Part shown: piece by piece, positions 15,143 to 23,733 of the stretch
Layout: each line of letters opens with the position of its first letter
How positions within the stretch are numbered: position 1 is the stretch's first letter
DNA from: Baekduia alba
Lineage (GTDB): Bacteria > Actinomycetota > Thermoleophilia > Solirubrobacterales > Solirubrobacteraceae
Assembly (NCBI RefSeq): GCF_028416635.1
Contig: NZ_CP114013.1
Coordinates: 2,976,001-3,040,000 of the forward strand
Length of the DNA stretch: 64,000 bases
Reading direction: 5' to 3'
Position numbers and translations under genes: made by a program
The notes under the pieces: model-generated
The model's input: the letters and a program-made list of their open reading frames with translations, nothing else
Databases searched by the model: none
What the model was told of the DNA's origin: nothing

Positions 15143-18097
15143 CTAACGCGGTCTCCCGTGACGCTTGTTGCGCGAGCGCCGAGGCTTGTCGCGCTTGTTG
15201 TCCTTGAGCACCAGGTCCTCGGGCTGGGCGTCGGCCGAGAGGTCCTCGGGCTCGGGCGCGGGCTCCGGCTCGGGCGGCGCGGGCTCGGCCTCGCGCTCCT
15301 TGGTCTTGGACGCGACCCGGCTCGGGGCCGTCTCGTGCGAGATGTCCTCGACCATCTGCTGGAACTCGGTCTGCGACACGCCGCGCTCGGGATCCTCCGG
15401 GGAGGTGATCCGGCGCGACGGGCGCTGCGGGCCCTTCGGGTCGACCGTGATGCCGTGCGACGCGGTCGCGTAGGCGGGCACCACGCCGCCGTTCTCGGCC
15501 GCGATGCGCGCCCGGCGGCGGCGGTACAGCTCGTCGCGCTCCTTCCAGTGCGAGAGCACCGGGGAGGCGATGAAGATCGACGAGTACGCGCCCGAGACGA
15601 CGCCGACCAGCAGCGCGAAGGCGAAGTCCTTGAGCGTGTCGCCGCCGAAGAACAGCAGCGCCAGGATCGGCAGCAGGGTGCAGAACGACGTGGCCAGGGA
15701 TCGCGTCAGCACCTCGCTCATGGAGCGGTTGACGATCTGCGTGAACGCGGCGCGCGGCATGCGCGGCACGTTCTCGCGGATGCGGTCGAACACGATGATC
15801 GTGTCGTACAGCGAGTAACCGAGGATGGTCAGCAGCGCCGCGACCGTCGACGTCGTCACCTCCCGGCCGGTGAGCGAGTACACGCCTGCCGTGATCAGCA
15901 GGTCGTGCATCAGCGCGATCAGCACCGGGACGGCGAACTTCCACTCGAATCTCAGCGCGATGTAGGCGCTGATCACCAGCAGCGACGCGATGATCGCGAC
16001 GATCGCGGACTTCGCGACCGTCTGGCCGAAGGTCGGGCCGATCGAGTCCGACGAGTACGCGCGCGTCTCGCCGAAGGCCTTGTTCAGCGCGGGCTCGATC
16101 TTGGCGACCTGGGCCGGCTTGCTCTCGCCCAAGGAGATCTGGATGCCGTTGCCGTCGCCCTTCAGCTCCTTCTTGTCGCCCTTGATCTTCTGGACCTCGG
16201 GGTTCTTGAAGCCCGCGTTGCGCAGGACGTCGCCGACCTGGTTCTCGCTCGGCGTGTTCTCGACGAACGCCGCCTTGACGCGCGTGCCGGACTGGAAGTC
16301 GATGCCGAAGTTGAGGCCCTTGCCACCGATCGCCAGGGCGCCGATCAGCAGGATCACGCCGGAGAAGGAGAAGAACCACTTCGACGCGCCCATGAAGTCC
16401 TGCGTCCAGCGACGCTTGGACTCGCCGGCGCCGAGCGCGCTCGGGTGCGTGATGAAGCGCGAGCGCTGCATCTGGCCGAGGGCCGCCTGGGTGGCCAGGA
16501 CGGCGGTGAACAGCGACGTCAGCGTGCCGATGCCCAGGGTGAACGCGAAGCCCTTCACGCCCGCCGTGGCGAGGATGAAGAGGATGAAGGCCACCATGAA
16601 CGTGACGACGTTCGCGTCGACGATCGCGGCGATGCCCTTCTTGTAGCCCTGCGCGATGCCCGCGGCGACCGACCTGCCCCCGCGGATCTCCTCTTTGACG
16701 CGTTCGAAGATGACGATGTTCGCGTCGGCCGCGACGCCGATCGTCAGGATCAGCCCCGCGATGCCCGGCAGGGTCATCGTGATCGGGATCAGCTTGATCA
16801 GCGCGAACAGGTAGATCGCGTAGACGACCAGCGCGGCGACGGCGATGACGCCAAGGACGCGGTAGAAGACCAGCAGGAACAGCGCGACGATGACGAAGCC
16901 GACGATGCCGGCGATCAGGCCCTGGTGCAGCGCCTGCTGGCCGAGCGTCGCGGAGACCTGCGACTGCGAGATCAGCTCGAGGTCGATCGGCAGCGCGCCG
17001 GTCTTGAGCAGGTTCGCCAGGCGCTGGGCCGACTTGATGGTGAAGCCGCCCGAGATCTCCGACCCGTTGGACCCGTCGATGCCGTCCGGGTTCTGCTGGG
17101 GGTCGATGTACGGGACCGAGATGAGCTTGTTGTCGAGGACGATCGCGAAGTGGTCGGCGACCGCCTGCGGGTTGACGCCCGGCAGCAGCTTGGCCGAGCC
17201 GCGCTGCGCGATCGCGCGGGTCGTGGTCTGCCACTTCTTGCGCCCCGAGTCGGTGAAGTCGAACGTGACGTTGGGCTGGCCGGTCCCGCCGGCGCCGCTG
17301 TCGGTGTTCTGCTCGGGGTTCTTGATGTCCGTGCCGCGGAGGGCCGGGTCGTCCTTGAGGACGTAGAAGGAGTCAGACGCGGCGGCGACCGCGTTCTTGT
17401 CGCTGTCGTCGGCCTCGGACTGGACGACGATGTAGCCCTCGGGGACCTTGACGAAGGACGTCGGCTTCTTGCCGAGGTTGTTGCACGCCTCGCGGGCGGC
17501 GGCCTCGGTGTTCTGCGGGCCGCAGAGGACGGTCTTGGCCTTGTCGTCGACGCCGTAGTACAGCCCGGAGTGCGTGTCGTCGGGCTCGCTGGTCGGCTTC
17601 AGCTTCGAGGCCTGCATGACGGCCTCGAACTGCGTCTGGGCCGCGCCGCTGCCGGGCTGGCCGGCGGTCGAGCCGCCCGTGACGCCGTCGTCGCCCGGGC
17701 TCGGCTTGCCGTTCGGCCCGACGACCGACTTCTCCCAGTCGTAGAACGCCAGCTGGGCGGTCGTGCCGACCTGCTGCTGGGCCTGGTCGGCGTTCTTGAC
17801 GTCCGGGAGCGAGACGTCGATCTGGTTGGAGCCGGACTGCTGGATCTCCGGCTCGGCGACGCCGAGGTTGTCGACGCGCTCCCGCATGATGTCCATCGTC
17901 CGGTTGATGGAGTCGGACGTGACCTTCGAGAACTTGGTCGGCTGGGCCTCGTAGACCAGCGAGACGCCGCCCTTGAGGTCGAGGCCCTGGCGCGTCGTCT
18001 TGGACAGCGGCGACCCGGGGACGATGACCGCCAGCGCGAGCACCAGGAGGGTGGCCACGATGGCGAGGACGAGGATGTTTCGGCGGCGATCGGTCAT
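15143..18097 (-). CDS. secDF: Fused protein-export membrane protein SecDF
   Basis: A 984-residue single polypeptide containing both halves. SecD comes first: one N-terminal TM helix, a large periplasmic domain with GLDLKGGVSLVYEA and MDIMRERVDNLGVAEPEIQQ at its start and SGGFTIKSAQRLANLLKTGALP near its end, then a five-TM bundle. A second block begins near residue 570 (WFFSFSGVILLIGAL, GLNFGIDFQSGT) and ends with the SecF TM bundle (YSLYDTIIVFDRIREN). The tail after ~880 is charged and disordered. The complex uses the proton-motive force to pull secreted proteins through SecYEG. Most actinobacteria keep secD and secF as separate genes, and no yajC is seen next to it. Confidence 0.93.
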   Translation of the reverse strand: MTDRRRNILVLAIVATLLVLALAVIVPGSPLSKTTRQGLDLKGGVSLVYEAQPTKFSKVTSDSINRTMDIMRERVDNLGVAEPEIQQSGSNQIDVSLPDVKNADQAQQQVGTTAQLAFYDWEKSVVGPNGKPSPGDDGVTGGSTAGQPGSGAAQTQFEAVMQASKLKPTSEPDDTHSGLYYGVDDKAKTVLCGPQNTEAAAREACNNLGKKPTSFVKVPEGYIVVQSEADDSDKNAVAAASDSFYVLKDDPALRGTDIKNPEQNTDSGAGGTGQPNVTFDFTDSGRKKWQTTTRAIAQRGSAKLLPGVNPQAVADHFAIVLDNKLISVPYIDPQQNPDGIDGSNGSEISGGFTIKSAQRLANLLKTGALPIDLELISQSQVSATLGQQALHQGLIAGIVGFVIVALFLLVFYRVLGVIAVAALVVYAIYLFALIKLIPITMTLPGIAGLILTIGVAADANIVIFERVKEEIRGGRSVAAGIAQGYKKGIAAIVDANVVTFMVAFILFILATAGVKGFAFTLGIGTLTSLFTAVLATQAALGQMQRSRFITHPSALGAGESKRRWTQDFMGASKWFFSFSGVILLIGALAIGGKGLNFGIDFQSGTRVKAAFVENTPSENQVGDVLRNAGFKNPEVQKIKGDKKELKGDGNGIQISLGESKPAQVAKIEPALNKAFGETRAYSSDSIGPTFGQTVAKSAIVAIIASLLVISAYIALRFEWKFAVPVLIALMHDLLITAGVYSLTGREVTTSTVAALLTILGYSLYDTIIVFDRIRENVPRMPRAAFTQIVNRSMSEVLTRSLATSFCTLLPILALLFFGGDTLKDFAFALLVGVVSGAYSSIFIASPVLSHWKERDELYRRRRARIAAENGGVVPAYATASHGITVDPKGPQRPSRRITSPEDPERGVSQTEFQQMVEDISHETAPSRVASKTKEREAEPAPPEPEPAPEPEDLSADAQPEDLVLKDNKRDKPRRSRNKRHGRPR

Positions 18098-18170
18098 GCG
18101 AAGCGGACGGCAGAGTACTGCTCAGGGACAGGGGGACGACAGACGGGACCTAGCCGGACTGTCAGCCGGG

Positions 18171-18620
18171 TCACTTGTCCGGCGTCAGGACGAGCAGCAT
18201 GCCTCCGTCGTCATCGTACGCAGGGAACAGGTCAGCGGTCGCCTGGGCGGGCAGGTCACCCTCGGCGTTGACCTCGACGGGCTGCTTGAGCTTGCGGACA
18301 CCCCACTCGAGGACCGTGCCGACCGGATCGTCGCCACCGGCGAAGCTCAGGCCGAGCACGTCGCGCACCGGACGCCCGATGACCTTCTCGTCGTCCAGGC
18401 CGGTCAGCTCGAACGACCCGCGGCCACAGGCGATCACGTTGCCTTGGGCGTCGCAGGCGAAGAAGGCGGCGTCGGGCGCCGGGTAGTAGTCGTCCAGCAG
18501 CTCGAACAGGAAGCCGAAGCCGCATTTGGAGCAGCCGCGGGCCTCACGACGGAAGCCGGCGTTGCGTTCGGTCTCGGTGCTGCGGTTGCCGCAGTTGGGG
18601 CAGATGAAGAGATGGGCCAT
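18171..18620 (-). CDS. Zinc-ribbon plus PAS-like domain protein
   Basis: A 149-residue soluble protein. It opens with a four-Cys ribbon (CPNCG at ~7-11 and CSKCG at ~30-34) and continues with a PAS-like domain. This runs from ...YPAPDAAFFACDAQGNVIACG through SFELTGLDDEKVIGRPVRDVLGL to DDPVGTVLEWGVRKLKQPVEV, closing FPAYDDDGGMLLVLTPD. A PAS core joined to a metal ribbon without any output domain suggests a sensory adaptor; the ligand and partner are unknown. It is encoded just upstream of secDF on the same strand with a 73-base gap. Start ATG 18620 directly precedes the ribbon. Confidence 0.6.
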   Translation of the reverse strand: MAHLFICPNCGNRSTETERNAGFRREARGCSKCGFGFLFELLDDYYPAPDAAFFACDAQGNVIACGRGSFELTGLDDEKVIGRPVRDVLGLSFAGGDDPVGTVLEWGVRKLKQPVEVNAEGDLPAQATADLFPAYDDDGGMLLVLTPDK

Positions 18621-18750
18621 CGTTTCGGTGAGCAAGGGTATCCGGGTCACCGGGCGAGGTCGGGGGAAGGCGGTTCGAGCCTTCATCTGCACACAACAAG
18701 GGGCCAGGCGTGCAGCCTCCCGCCGAAGGCTCTGGTAAACCGCCGGACCA

Positions 18751-19665
18751 ATGGAAGGCTCGGGCCCGCGCCCCAACGAACCCGAGGTGCCGCTGGGCGA
18801 CGCCGCCATCGCGACCGAGATCGCGCAGGCGGCCGCCCGCGGCCGCGGCGCCGACCGGGCGCCGACGCTCGAGCAGCTGCTCGCCGCGTTCGGCGAGCAC
18901 GCGCCCACCGACGCCGCGCGCCGACGCGTGGCGGCGGCGCTGCGCGTGGCGGGCATGGGCGTCCGCCCGGACCTGCTGACCGCCGAGCCGGGGCAGCGGT
19001 TGCTGCTGCTCCCGCCGGGCGCGAGCGGCGGCCGGTCGCGCGGCCGCGCGGTGCTGGGCCTGGTCGGCGTGGGCGTCGTGCTCGCGGTGGCCGCGGCGGG
19101 CGCGTCGCTGCTGGGCAGCGACGGCAGCGGCAACGACCGCGCGTCGGACAGCCTGCCGCCCGGGACCACGACGACGCCGGCGCTGACGCAGGCGGAGACG
19201 ACGGCCACCACGGCGACCGACACGGCGCCCACGGACACGACGACGACGCCGACCGACACGACGACGACCCAGACCACGACCACGCCGTCGGCCGACGACC
19301 AGGCCGCGGCCGACGCCGCCGAGCGGCGCCGCAAGCGCGCGGCCCGGCTCAAACGCCAGCGCGCGGCGGCGGCGGCGCGCAAGCGCGCGACGGCGAGCAA
19401 GGCCGTCACCGTCCGCGTCGACGCGACCAACCGCCCGACGTTCCTCTGCGTCGAAGACGGCAAGGGCAACCAGCTGTTCGGCGGCACGCTGTCGGCCAAG
19501 AAGGTCTTCAAGGGCCGCCGCATCCGGATCAACGTCGGCCTGGCCTCGACCCGGATCACCGTCAACGGCAACCCGGTCCGGCTCAACGGCTCGCCGGACG
19601 GGCTCGACATCACGCGGGCCGGCGGGGCGAAGACGCTGCCGCTCGGCAAGCGCCCCTGCAGCTGA
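18751..19665 (+). CDS. Single-pass membrane protein with RodZ-like C-terminal domain
   Basis: A 304-residue protein of unknown role. The first ~90 residues are helical and include EQLLAAFGEHAPTDAARRRVAAALRVAGMG. One TM helix follows (AVLGLVGVGVVLAVAAAGASLL, ~103-124), then a Thr-rich low-complexity linker (~140-185, repeated TTTT/DTTTT), an Arg/Lys/Ala-rich helix, and a final ~80-residue beta domain (VTVRVDATNRPTFLCVEDGK ... RIRINVGLASTRITVNG). The last part resembles the RodZ C-terminal domain (DUF4115-like). That layout suggests an extracytoplasmic scaffold or cell-shape role, but the N-terminal helix-turn-helix of RodZ is not evident. Confidence 0.55.
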   Translation: MEGSGPRPNEPEVPLGDAAIATEIAQAAARGRGADRAPTLEQLLAAFGEHAPTDAARRRVAAALRVAGMGVRPDLLTAEPGQRLLLLPPGASGGRSRGRAVLGLVGVGVVLAVAAAGASLLGSDGSGNDRASDSLPPGTTTTPALTQAETTATTATDTAPTDTTTTPTDTTTTQTTTTPSADDQAAADAAERRRKRAARLKRQRAAAAARKRATASKAVTVRVDATNRPTFLCVEDGKGNQLFGGTLSAKKVFKGRRIRINVGLASTRITVNGNPVRLNGSPDGLDITRAGGAKTLPLGKRPCS

Positions 19666-19675
19666 TCGGGCGCGG

Positions 19676-20020
19676 TCATCGCGTCGCGGGCCGGGCGCCG
19701 AAGCGGGTCGCTGGCGCCGCGCACGGCGCGGGCGTCGCCCGGGTGGCCGCGGCCGCGAGGACGACGGCGCCCGCGGTGCAGGCACCCGCGGCCGTCGCGA
19801 AGTCATAGGCATGGCCTTGGTCGGGCAGCGGTGCGCTCGGAGCCGAGGCGGTGTGGAGCGCCAGGCCGGACGGGACCAGCAAGGCCACCAGGGTGGTCAG
19901 CAGCCCGAAGCGGCGGCGCGTGCGCGAGGCGTGGCGGCGGTGCTCGCGCTGCTCGGCGACGTGCATGGCCGCGACGACGTCTTCGGTCAGCTGCGTGAGT
20001 GCCGGCAGGTCAGCGGGCAT
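19676..20020 (-). CDS. Small membrane protein paired with an ECF sigma factor
   Basis: A 114-residue protein with an N-terminal helical part (LTQLTEDVVAAMHVAEQREHR), a basic patch (RTRRRFG), one clear TM helix (LLTTLVALLVPSGLAL, ~40-55) and a second hydrophobic Ala-rich segment (~72-92). It overlaps the 3' end of the ECF sigma gene by 11 bases, the usual arrangement for a membrane anti-sigma factor. It lacks the HxxxCxxC zinc motif, so assignment as the cognate anti-sigma factor rests on context only. The adjacent plus-strand gene converges 10 bases away. Confidence 0.55.
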   Translation of the reverse strand: MPADLPALTQLTEDVVAAMHVAEQREHRRHASRTRRRFGLLTTLVALLVPSGLALHTASAPSAPLPDQGHAYDFATAAGACTAGAVVLAAAATRATPAPCAAPATRFGARPATR

Positions 20021-20552
20021 CGGGCACCTCCTCCATCACCTTGACGGCCTCGCCGAGCGCGCGCAGGCCGCGGGACACGCGGGCGCGCGCCGTCTGCTGC
20101 GTGATGCCCAGGCGGTCGGCCAGCTCGTCGTAGCCAAGTTCGTCGACGACGCGCAGCCGGACGGCCTCGCGCTGGTCGGCGGGCAGCCGCTCGAGCTCGG
20201 AGGCCACGACCGCCCGCAGCTCGGCCAGGCCGGCGAGCTCCTCGACGCGGCGCCGCTCGTCCTCCCCCATCACCGGCCGGTCGACGCCGAGGCGCCCGAG
20301 CGCCCGGCGCTCCGCCCCGCGCCGGCGGAACTGGTGGTTGAGCTGCGTGCGGCAGATCCAGTACAGCCACGCGACGGCCTCCTCGCGGGTGGCGCCGCGG
20401 AACTTCGCCCGGCGCTCGAAGGCGACCGCGAAGACCTCGCCGACGACGTCGAGCGCCTGGTCGGCGTCGAACGTCGACCGCGTGACGAACGCGAGGAGCC
20501 GCGGCCCTTCGGCCTCGAACAGGTCCCCCAGCGATGTCGCGTCGAGCTTCAT
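20010..20552 (-). CDS. ECF-type RNA polymerase sigma factor
   Basis: A 180-residue sigma-70 family factor. Region 2 spans ~10-75 (RLLAFVTRSTFDADQALDVV, EEAVAWLYWICRTQLNHQFRR). Region 4 spans ~120-170 (LERLPADQREAVRLRVVDEL, YDELADRLGITQQTARARVS). The last part of region 4 is a textbook helix-turn-helix. The gene overlaps a downstream small membrane protein that may act as its anti-sigma factor. Start ATG 20552 precedes MKLDATSLGDLF. Its promoters and stimulus are unknown. Confidence 0.9.
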   Translation of the reverse strand: MKLDATSLGDLFEAEGPRLLAFVTRSTFDADQALDVVGEVFAVAFERRAKFRGATREEAVAWLYWICRTQLNHQFRRRGAERRALGRLGVDRPVMGEDERRRVEELAGLAELRAVVASELERLPADQREAVRLRVVDELGYDELADRLGITQQTARARVSRGLRALGEAVKVMEEVPDAR

Positions 20553-20608
20553 CTGACCCCTAGGACGCACTCCCCACGCGGCCTGTGACGAGCGCGGTCG
20601 CCGCGAGG

Positions 20609-21052
20609 TTACGCCGGCCCTGGGTCCGGGGCGTCCAGCAGCTCGGCCGCGGTGTGCTGGACCTTGGCCAGCGCGCTCAGCAGGTGGCGGCGCTCGGTCG
20701 CGGACAGGTCCCGCATGACCGCCTCCTCCAGCCGCGCCCGATCGCGCTCCACCGGCGCCTGAAGGCGACGGCCGGCGGCGGTGAGCCAGAGTCGGACCAG
20801 GCGCTGGTCGTGGTCGTCGCGCCGGCGCGTCACGAGGCCCGTGGCCGCCATGCGCGTGGCCATCTTCACGACGGTCGGCGTCGTGACGCCCACCGCGGCG
20901 GCGATGTCCCCAGGCGTGCGCCCGTCGCGCTCCCACAGCGCGGCGAGCAGCAGGTTCTGCCCGAGATGGAGGCCGTGGCGGCGCATGTCGGCGTCGGCGA
21001 GCGCGCGGAGCGCCTTGGTGGTCCTGCCGTGGAGGTCGAGGAACTCGGGCAT
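20609..21052 (-). CDS. MarR-family transcriptional regulator
   Basis: A 147-residue winged-helix repressor. The DNA-binding part is GRTPGDIAAAVGVTTPTVVK (~44-63), followed by the wing TGLVTRRRDDHDQRLVRLWLT (~71-91); DxRxxxxxLT is the MarR signature. Flanking helices form the dimer. It is divergent from an NmrA-like NAD(P)-binding gene with only 72 bases between, and a 17-bp palindrome lies in that gap. It therefore probably represses both its own gene and the neighbour, relieved by a small molecule. Confidence 0.88.
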   Translation of the reverse strand: MPEFLDLHGRTTKALRALADADMRRHGLHLGQNLLLAALWERDGRTPGDIAAAVGVTTPTVVKMATRMAATGLVTRRRDDHDQRLVRLWLTAAGRRLQAPVERDRARLEEAVMRDLSATERRHLLSALAKVQHTAAELLDAPDPGPA

Positions 21053-21072
21053 GGAGATCGCACTTCGATTGA

Positions 21073-21089
21073 CGGCTAATCATTAGCCG
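21073..21089. promoter_or_regulatory. Perfect palindrome, likely MarR operator
   Basis: CGGCTAAT (21073-21080), one centre base, then ATTAGCCG (21082-21089): an 8+1+8 perfect inverted repeat. It is AT-rich in an otherwise GC-rich window and lies between the divergent MarR and NmrA-like genes. MarR dimers typically bind sites of this size and symmetry. A degenerate half-site (CGTTAGACGGC) follows at about 21112. Confidence 0.7.
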
Positions 21090-21124
21090 GCTATCGTCCT
21101 GCGCCGTCACTCGTTAGACGGCAA

Positions 21125-21988
21125 ATGAATGGAGTTGGAATGCTACTGGTCACCGGAGCGACGGGGAACATCGGGCGCGAGCTCGTGCGGGACCTGGACG
21201 CACGCGATGCCGAGGTTCGCGTCCTCGTCCGCGACCGGGCGCGGGCAGCGGCGCTGCCGCCGCGCGTCGAGCGCGTCGTCGGCGATCTCGACGAGCCCGC
21301 CAGCCTCTCCCCCGCCTTCGCCGGCGTGGACCGGCTGTTCCTCCTGACGCCGGGCATCGGGGTCGCGCAGGCCGCCAACGCGCTCGCCGCCGCCGTCGAG
21401 GCCGGTGTACGGCACGTCGTCATGGTGTCGTCGATCTACGCCGCGGGCGACCCCGTGCCGCCGATGGGCGTCTGGCACCGCGAGCGCGAGTTGCTCGTCG
21501 AGGCGTCCGGGCTCGCGTGGACGATCCTGCGGCCCGGCGGCTTCATGTCCAACGCGCTGGACTGGACGGACACGATCCGCGAGCAGGGCTTCGTGCTCGA
21601 CGCCCTCGGGCCCGGGCGCCTGGCGCCGATCGACGTCGCCGACATCGCGGCGGTCGCCGCGCTCGTGCTGACCGGGGACGGCCACGCGGGCAAGACCTAC
21701 ACGTTGACCGGCGACGAGGCGCTCACCGTCGCCGAGGAGGTCGCGCTGCTCGCCACCGCCACCGGCCGGGACATCGAGGTCCGCGCCGTGACGTCGCCGG
21801 AGGACGTCGTGCGCTCCCGTTACCCCGACGGCGCGCCGCCGGCGCTGGCGGCCGCCATCGTCGAGGCGGCCGAGCTGGTGCGCGCCGACACCACGGGCCT
21901 GCGCACCGACGTGGTGCGGCAGTTGCTCGGCCGCCCGCCACGGACGTTCGCGGACTGGTGCGACCGCAACGCCGACGCCTTCCGGTAG
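21125..21988 (+). CDS. NmrA-like NAD(P)-binding protein (atypical SDR)
   Basis: A 287-residue Rossmann-fold protein. It starts with MLLVTGATGNIGRELVRDL, i.e. TGxTGxxG for NAD(P). VERVVGDLDEPASL and VVMVSSIYAAGD follow in the SDR order, and then the NmrA/quinone-oxidoreductase-2-like region WTILRPGGFMSNALDW. The YxxxK catalytic pair of classical SDRs is absent, as is usual for this family of redox sensors and quinone reductases. It is divergent from a MarR gene that probably controls it. ATG 21125 lies 15 bases before the alternative ATG 21140. The stop TAG opens repeat copy C. Confidence 0.85.
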   Translation: MNGVGMLLVTGATGNIGRELVRDLDARDAEVRVLVRDRARAAALPPRVERVVGDLDEPASLSPAFAGVDRLFLLTPGIGVAQAANALAAAVEAGVRHVVMVSSIYAAGDPVPPMGVWHRERELLVEASGLAWTILRPGGFMSNALDWTDTIREQGFVLDALGPGRLAPIDVADIAAVAALVLTGDGHAGKTYTLTGDEALTVAEEVALLATATGRDIEVRAVTSPEDVVRSRYPDGAPPALAAAIVEAAELVRADTTGLRTDVVRQLLGRPPRTFADWCDRNADAFR

Positions 21989-22110
21989 GGCGATCCTGCG
22001 GGGCTGCCCGCCCGCGCCTGACGGGTCGCCGGCGCGTTTCACGTGCGGGCGCACGCTGGCCGCTGCGCCGGCGACGTCAGCCACGGCCGTGCGGGCCGCA
22101 GGCTCGGCCT
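21987..22110 (+). repeat. Palindromic intergenic repeat, copy C
   Basis: Same orientation as copy A. The left arm begins in the TAG stop codon (AGGGCGATCCTGCGG, from 21987) and the right arm is CGGGCCGCAGGCTCGGCCT (22092-22110). The core (CCTGACGGGTCGC ... CACGTGCGGGCGCACGC ... TGCGCCGGCGACGTCAGCC) differs from copy A at a few positions. It separates the convergent NmrA-like and ruvB genes and ends 11 bases before the ruvB stop. Confidence 0.85.
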
Positions 22111-22120
22111 AGGACAACGC

Positions 22121-23140
22121 CTAGAACAAGCCCGCTTCGCGCTCGGCCGGCGGCTCCAGCCCCAGGTGCTGGAAGGCGCGGGCCGTCGCGACGCGGCCGC
22201 GCGGTGTGCGCTTGAGGAAGCCGCACTGCAAGAGGTAGGGCTCGTAGACGTCCTCGATCGTGTCCTGCTCCTCGCTGACGGTGACCGCCAGCGTGGACAG
22301 GCCGACCGGGCCGCCCGCGAACTTGACGCAGATCGCGTCGAGGATCTCGCGGTCCAGGCGGTCCAGGCCGAGGTCGTCGATCTCCAGCAGCTCGAGGGCG
22401 GCGTCGGCGGCGGCCGAGTCGACGACGCCCGACCCGCGGACGTCGGCGTAGTCGCGGACGCGCTTGAGCAGGCGGTTGGCGACGCGCGGCGTGCCGCGGG
22501 AGCGGCGGGCGATGGCGGCCGCGCCGCCCTCGTCGATCGAGCAGCCGAGGATGTGGGCGCTGCGGTGGATGATCGCCGCCAGCTCCGGCCCCGCATAGGG
22601 CTCGAGCCGGTGCTGGATGCCGAAGCGGTCGCGCAGCGGCGTCGTCAGCAGCCCCGCACGCGTCGTCGCGCCGATCAGCGTGAACGGCGGCAGCGGCACG
22701 TCCATGACCCGCGCACCGGCGCCCTGGCCGACGGTGATCGGCAGCTTGCGGTCCTCCATCGCGGGATAGAACGTCTCCTCCAGCGCGCGCGACAGCCGGT
22801 GGATCTCGTCCACGAAGAAGATCGAGCGCGGCTCCAGCGCGCCGAGGAACGCGGCGATGTCGGCCTTGCGCTCCAGCGCCGGGCCGGCGGTCTGGACGAA
22901 CGGGACCTCCAGCTCGGCGGCGAGGATCTGCGCCAGCGACGTCTTGCCCAGGCCGGGCGGCCCGGCGAGCAGGACGTGGTCCAGCGCCTCGCCGCGCAGC
23001 CGCGCGGCCTCCAGCGACACCGACAGCTGGTCCTTGAGCGCGTCCTGCCCGATGAAGTCCCCGAGCGTCTTGGGCCGCAGCGAGCGGTCGAGGTCGTCCT
23101 CGAACACCTCATCCGGCGTCTGGATCCGCAGCTCGCTCAT
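22121..23140 (-). CDS. ruvB: Holliday junction branch migration ATPase RuvB
   Basis: A 339-residue AAA+ motor. It has the RuvB N-terminal signature [21 protein letters not shown] (~20), Walker [12 protein letters not shown] (~60), Walker [12 protein letters not shown] (~112), sensor 1 LIGATTRAG (~155), the Arg-finger region PLRDRFGIQ and a C-terminal winged helix ([12 protein letters not shown]). It drives branch migration together with RuvA. The start overlaps the ruvA stop by 4 bases, the last step of a ruvC-ruvA-ruvB operon. Length is that of the family. Confidence 0.97.
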   Translation of the reverse strand: MSELRIQTPDEVFEDDLDRSLRPKTLGDFIGQDALKDQLSVSLEAARLRGEALDHVLLAGPPGLGKTSLAQILAAELEVPFVQTAGPALERKADIAAFLGALEPRSIFFVDEIHRLSRALEETFYPAMEDRKLPITVGQGAGARVMDVPLPPFTLIGATTRAGLLTTPLRDRFGIQHRLEPYAGPELAAIIHRSAHILGCSIDEGGAAAIARRSRGTPRVANRLLKRVRDYADVRGSGVVDSAAADAALELLEIDDLGLDRLDREILDAICVKFAGGPVGLSTLAVTVSEEQDTIEDVYEPYLLQCGFLKRTPRGRVATARAFQHLGLEPPAEREAGLF

Positions 23141-23733
23141 GCGCGCGCCGCCCGCAGCGCCTGCTGCAGCAGGTCCTCGGGCGTCTCACCCGACGTCCCG
23201 CTCAGCAGCCGTTCGGCCTCTTCGAGCGAGAACCCCAACTCGACCAGGCCGTCGCGCGCCAGCGAGCGCGGGTCGTCGGCGCGCGTCACCGAGATCTCCC
23301 CGCCGCCGCCGGCGACGACGTCCTCGACCGCGCCGACCTTCTCGCGCAGCTCGACGATGATCCGCTCGGCCGTGCGCTTGCCGATGCCCGGCACCGCGGT
23401 CAGCCGCTTGACGTCGCCGGCCGCGACCGACGCGATCAGCTCCCGCGGCGAGCCGCCCGACAGCACGGCCTGCGCCATCTTCGGCCCCACGCCCTGGACG
23501 CCGATCAGCAGCAGGAACAGGTCGCGCTCCTCCTCGGTGGCGAAGCCGAAGAGCGACAGCGCGTCCTCGCGCACGACCAGGTGCGTCAGCAACGACACCG
23601 ACTCGCCCGCGGCCGGCACCTGGCGCAGCGTCTCGGCCGACACCGCCAGCCGGTACCCGACGCCCGACGCCGTCTCCAGGACGACGTGATCGGGCCGGCG
23701 GACCGACACCTCGCCGGCGACCAAGGCAATCAT
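23137..23733 (-). CDS. ruvA: Holliday junction branch migration protein RuvA
   Basis: A 198-residue RuvA. Domain I is the OB fold ([20 protein letters not shown] ... GVGYRLAVS). Domain II has paired helix-hairpin-helix motifs ([20 protein letters not shown], ~76-95; [19 protein letters not shown], ~111-129). A Gly-rich linker (~140) leads to domain III ([21 protein letters not shown]), which contacts RuvB. It binds four-way junctions as a tetramer. It overlaps ruvC and ruvB by 4 bases on either side, so the three are translationally coupled. Confidence 0.96.
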   Translation of the reverse strand: MIALVAGEVSVRRPDHVVLETASGVGYRLAVSAETLRQVPAAGESVSLLTHLVVREDALSLFGFATEEERDLFLLLIGVQGVGPKMAQAVLSGGSPRELIASVAAGDVKRLTAVPGIGKRTAERIIVELREKVGAVEDVVAGGGGEISVTRADDPRSLARDGLVELGFSLEEAERLLSGTSGETPEDLLQQALRAARA

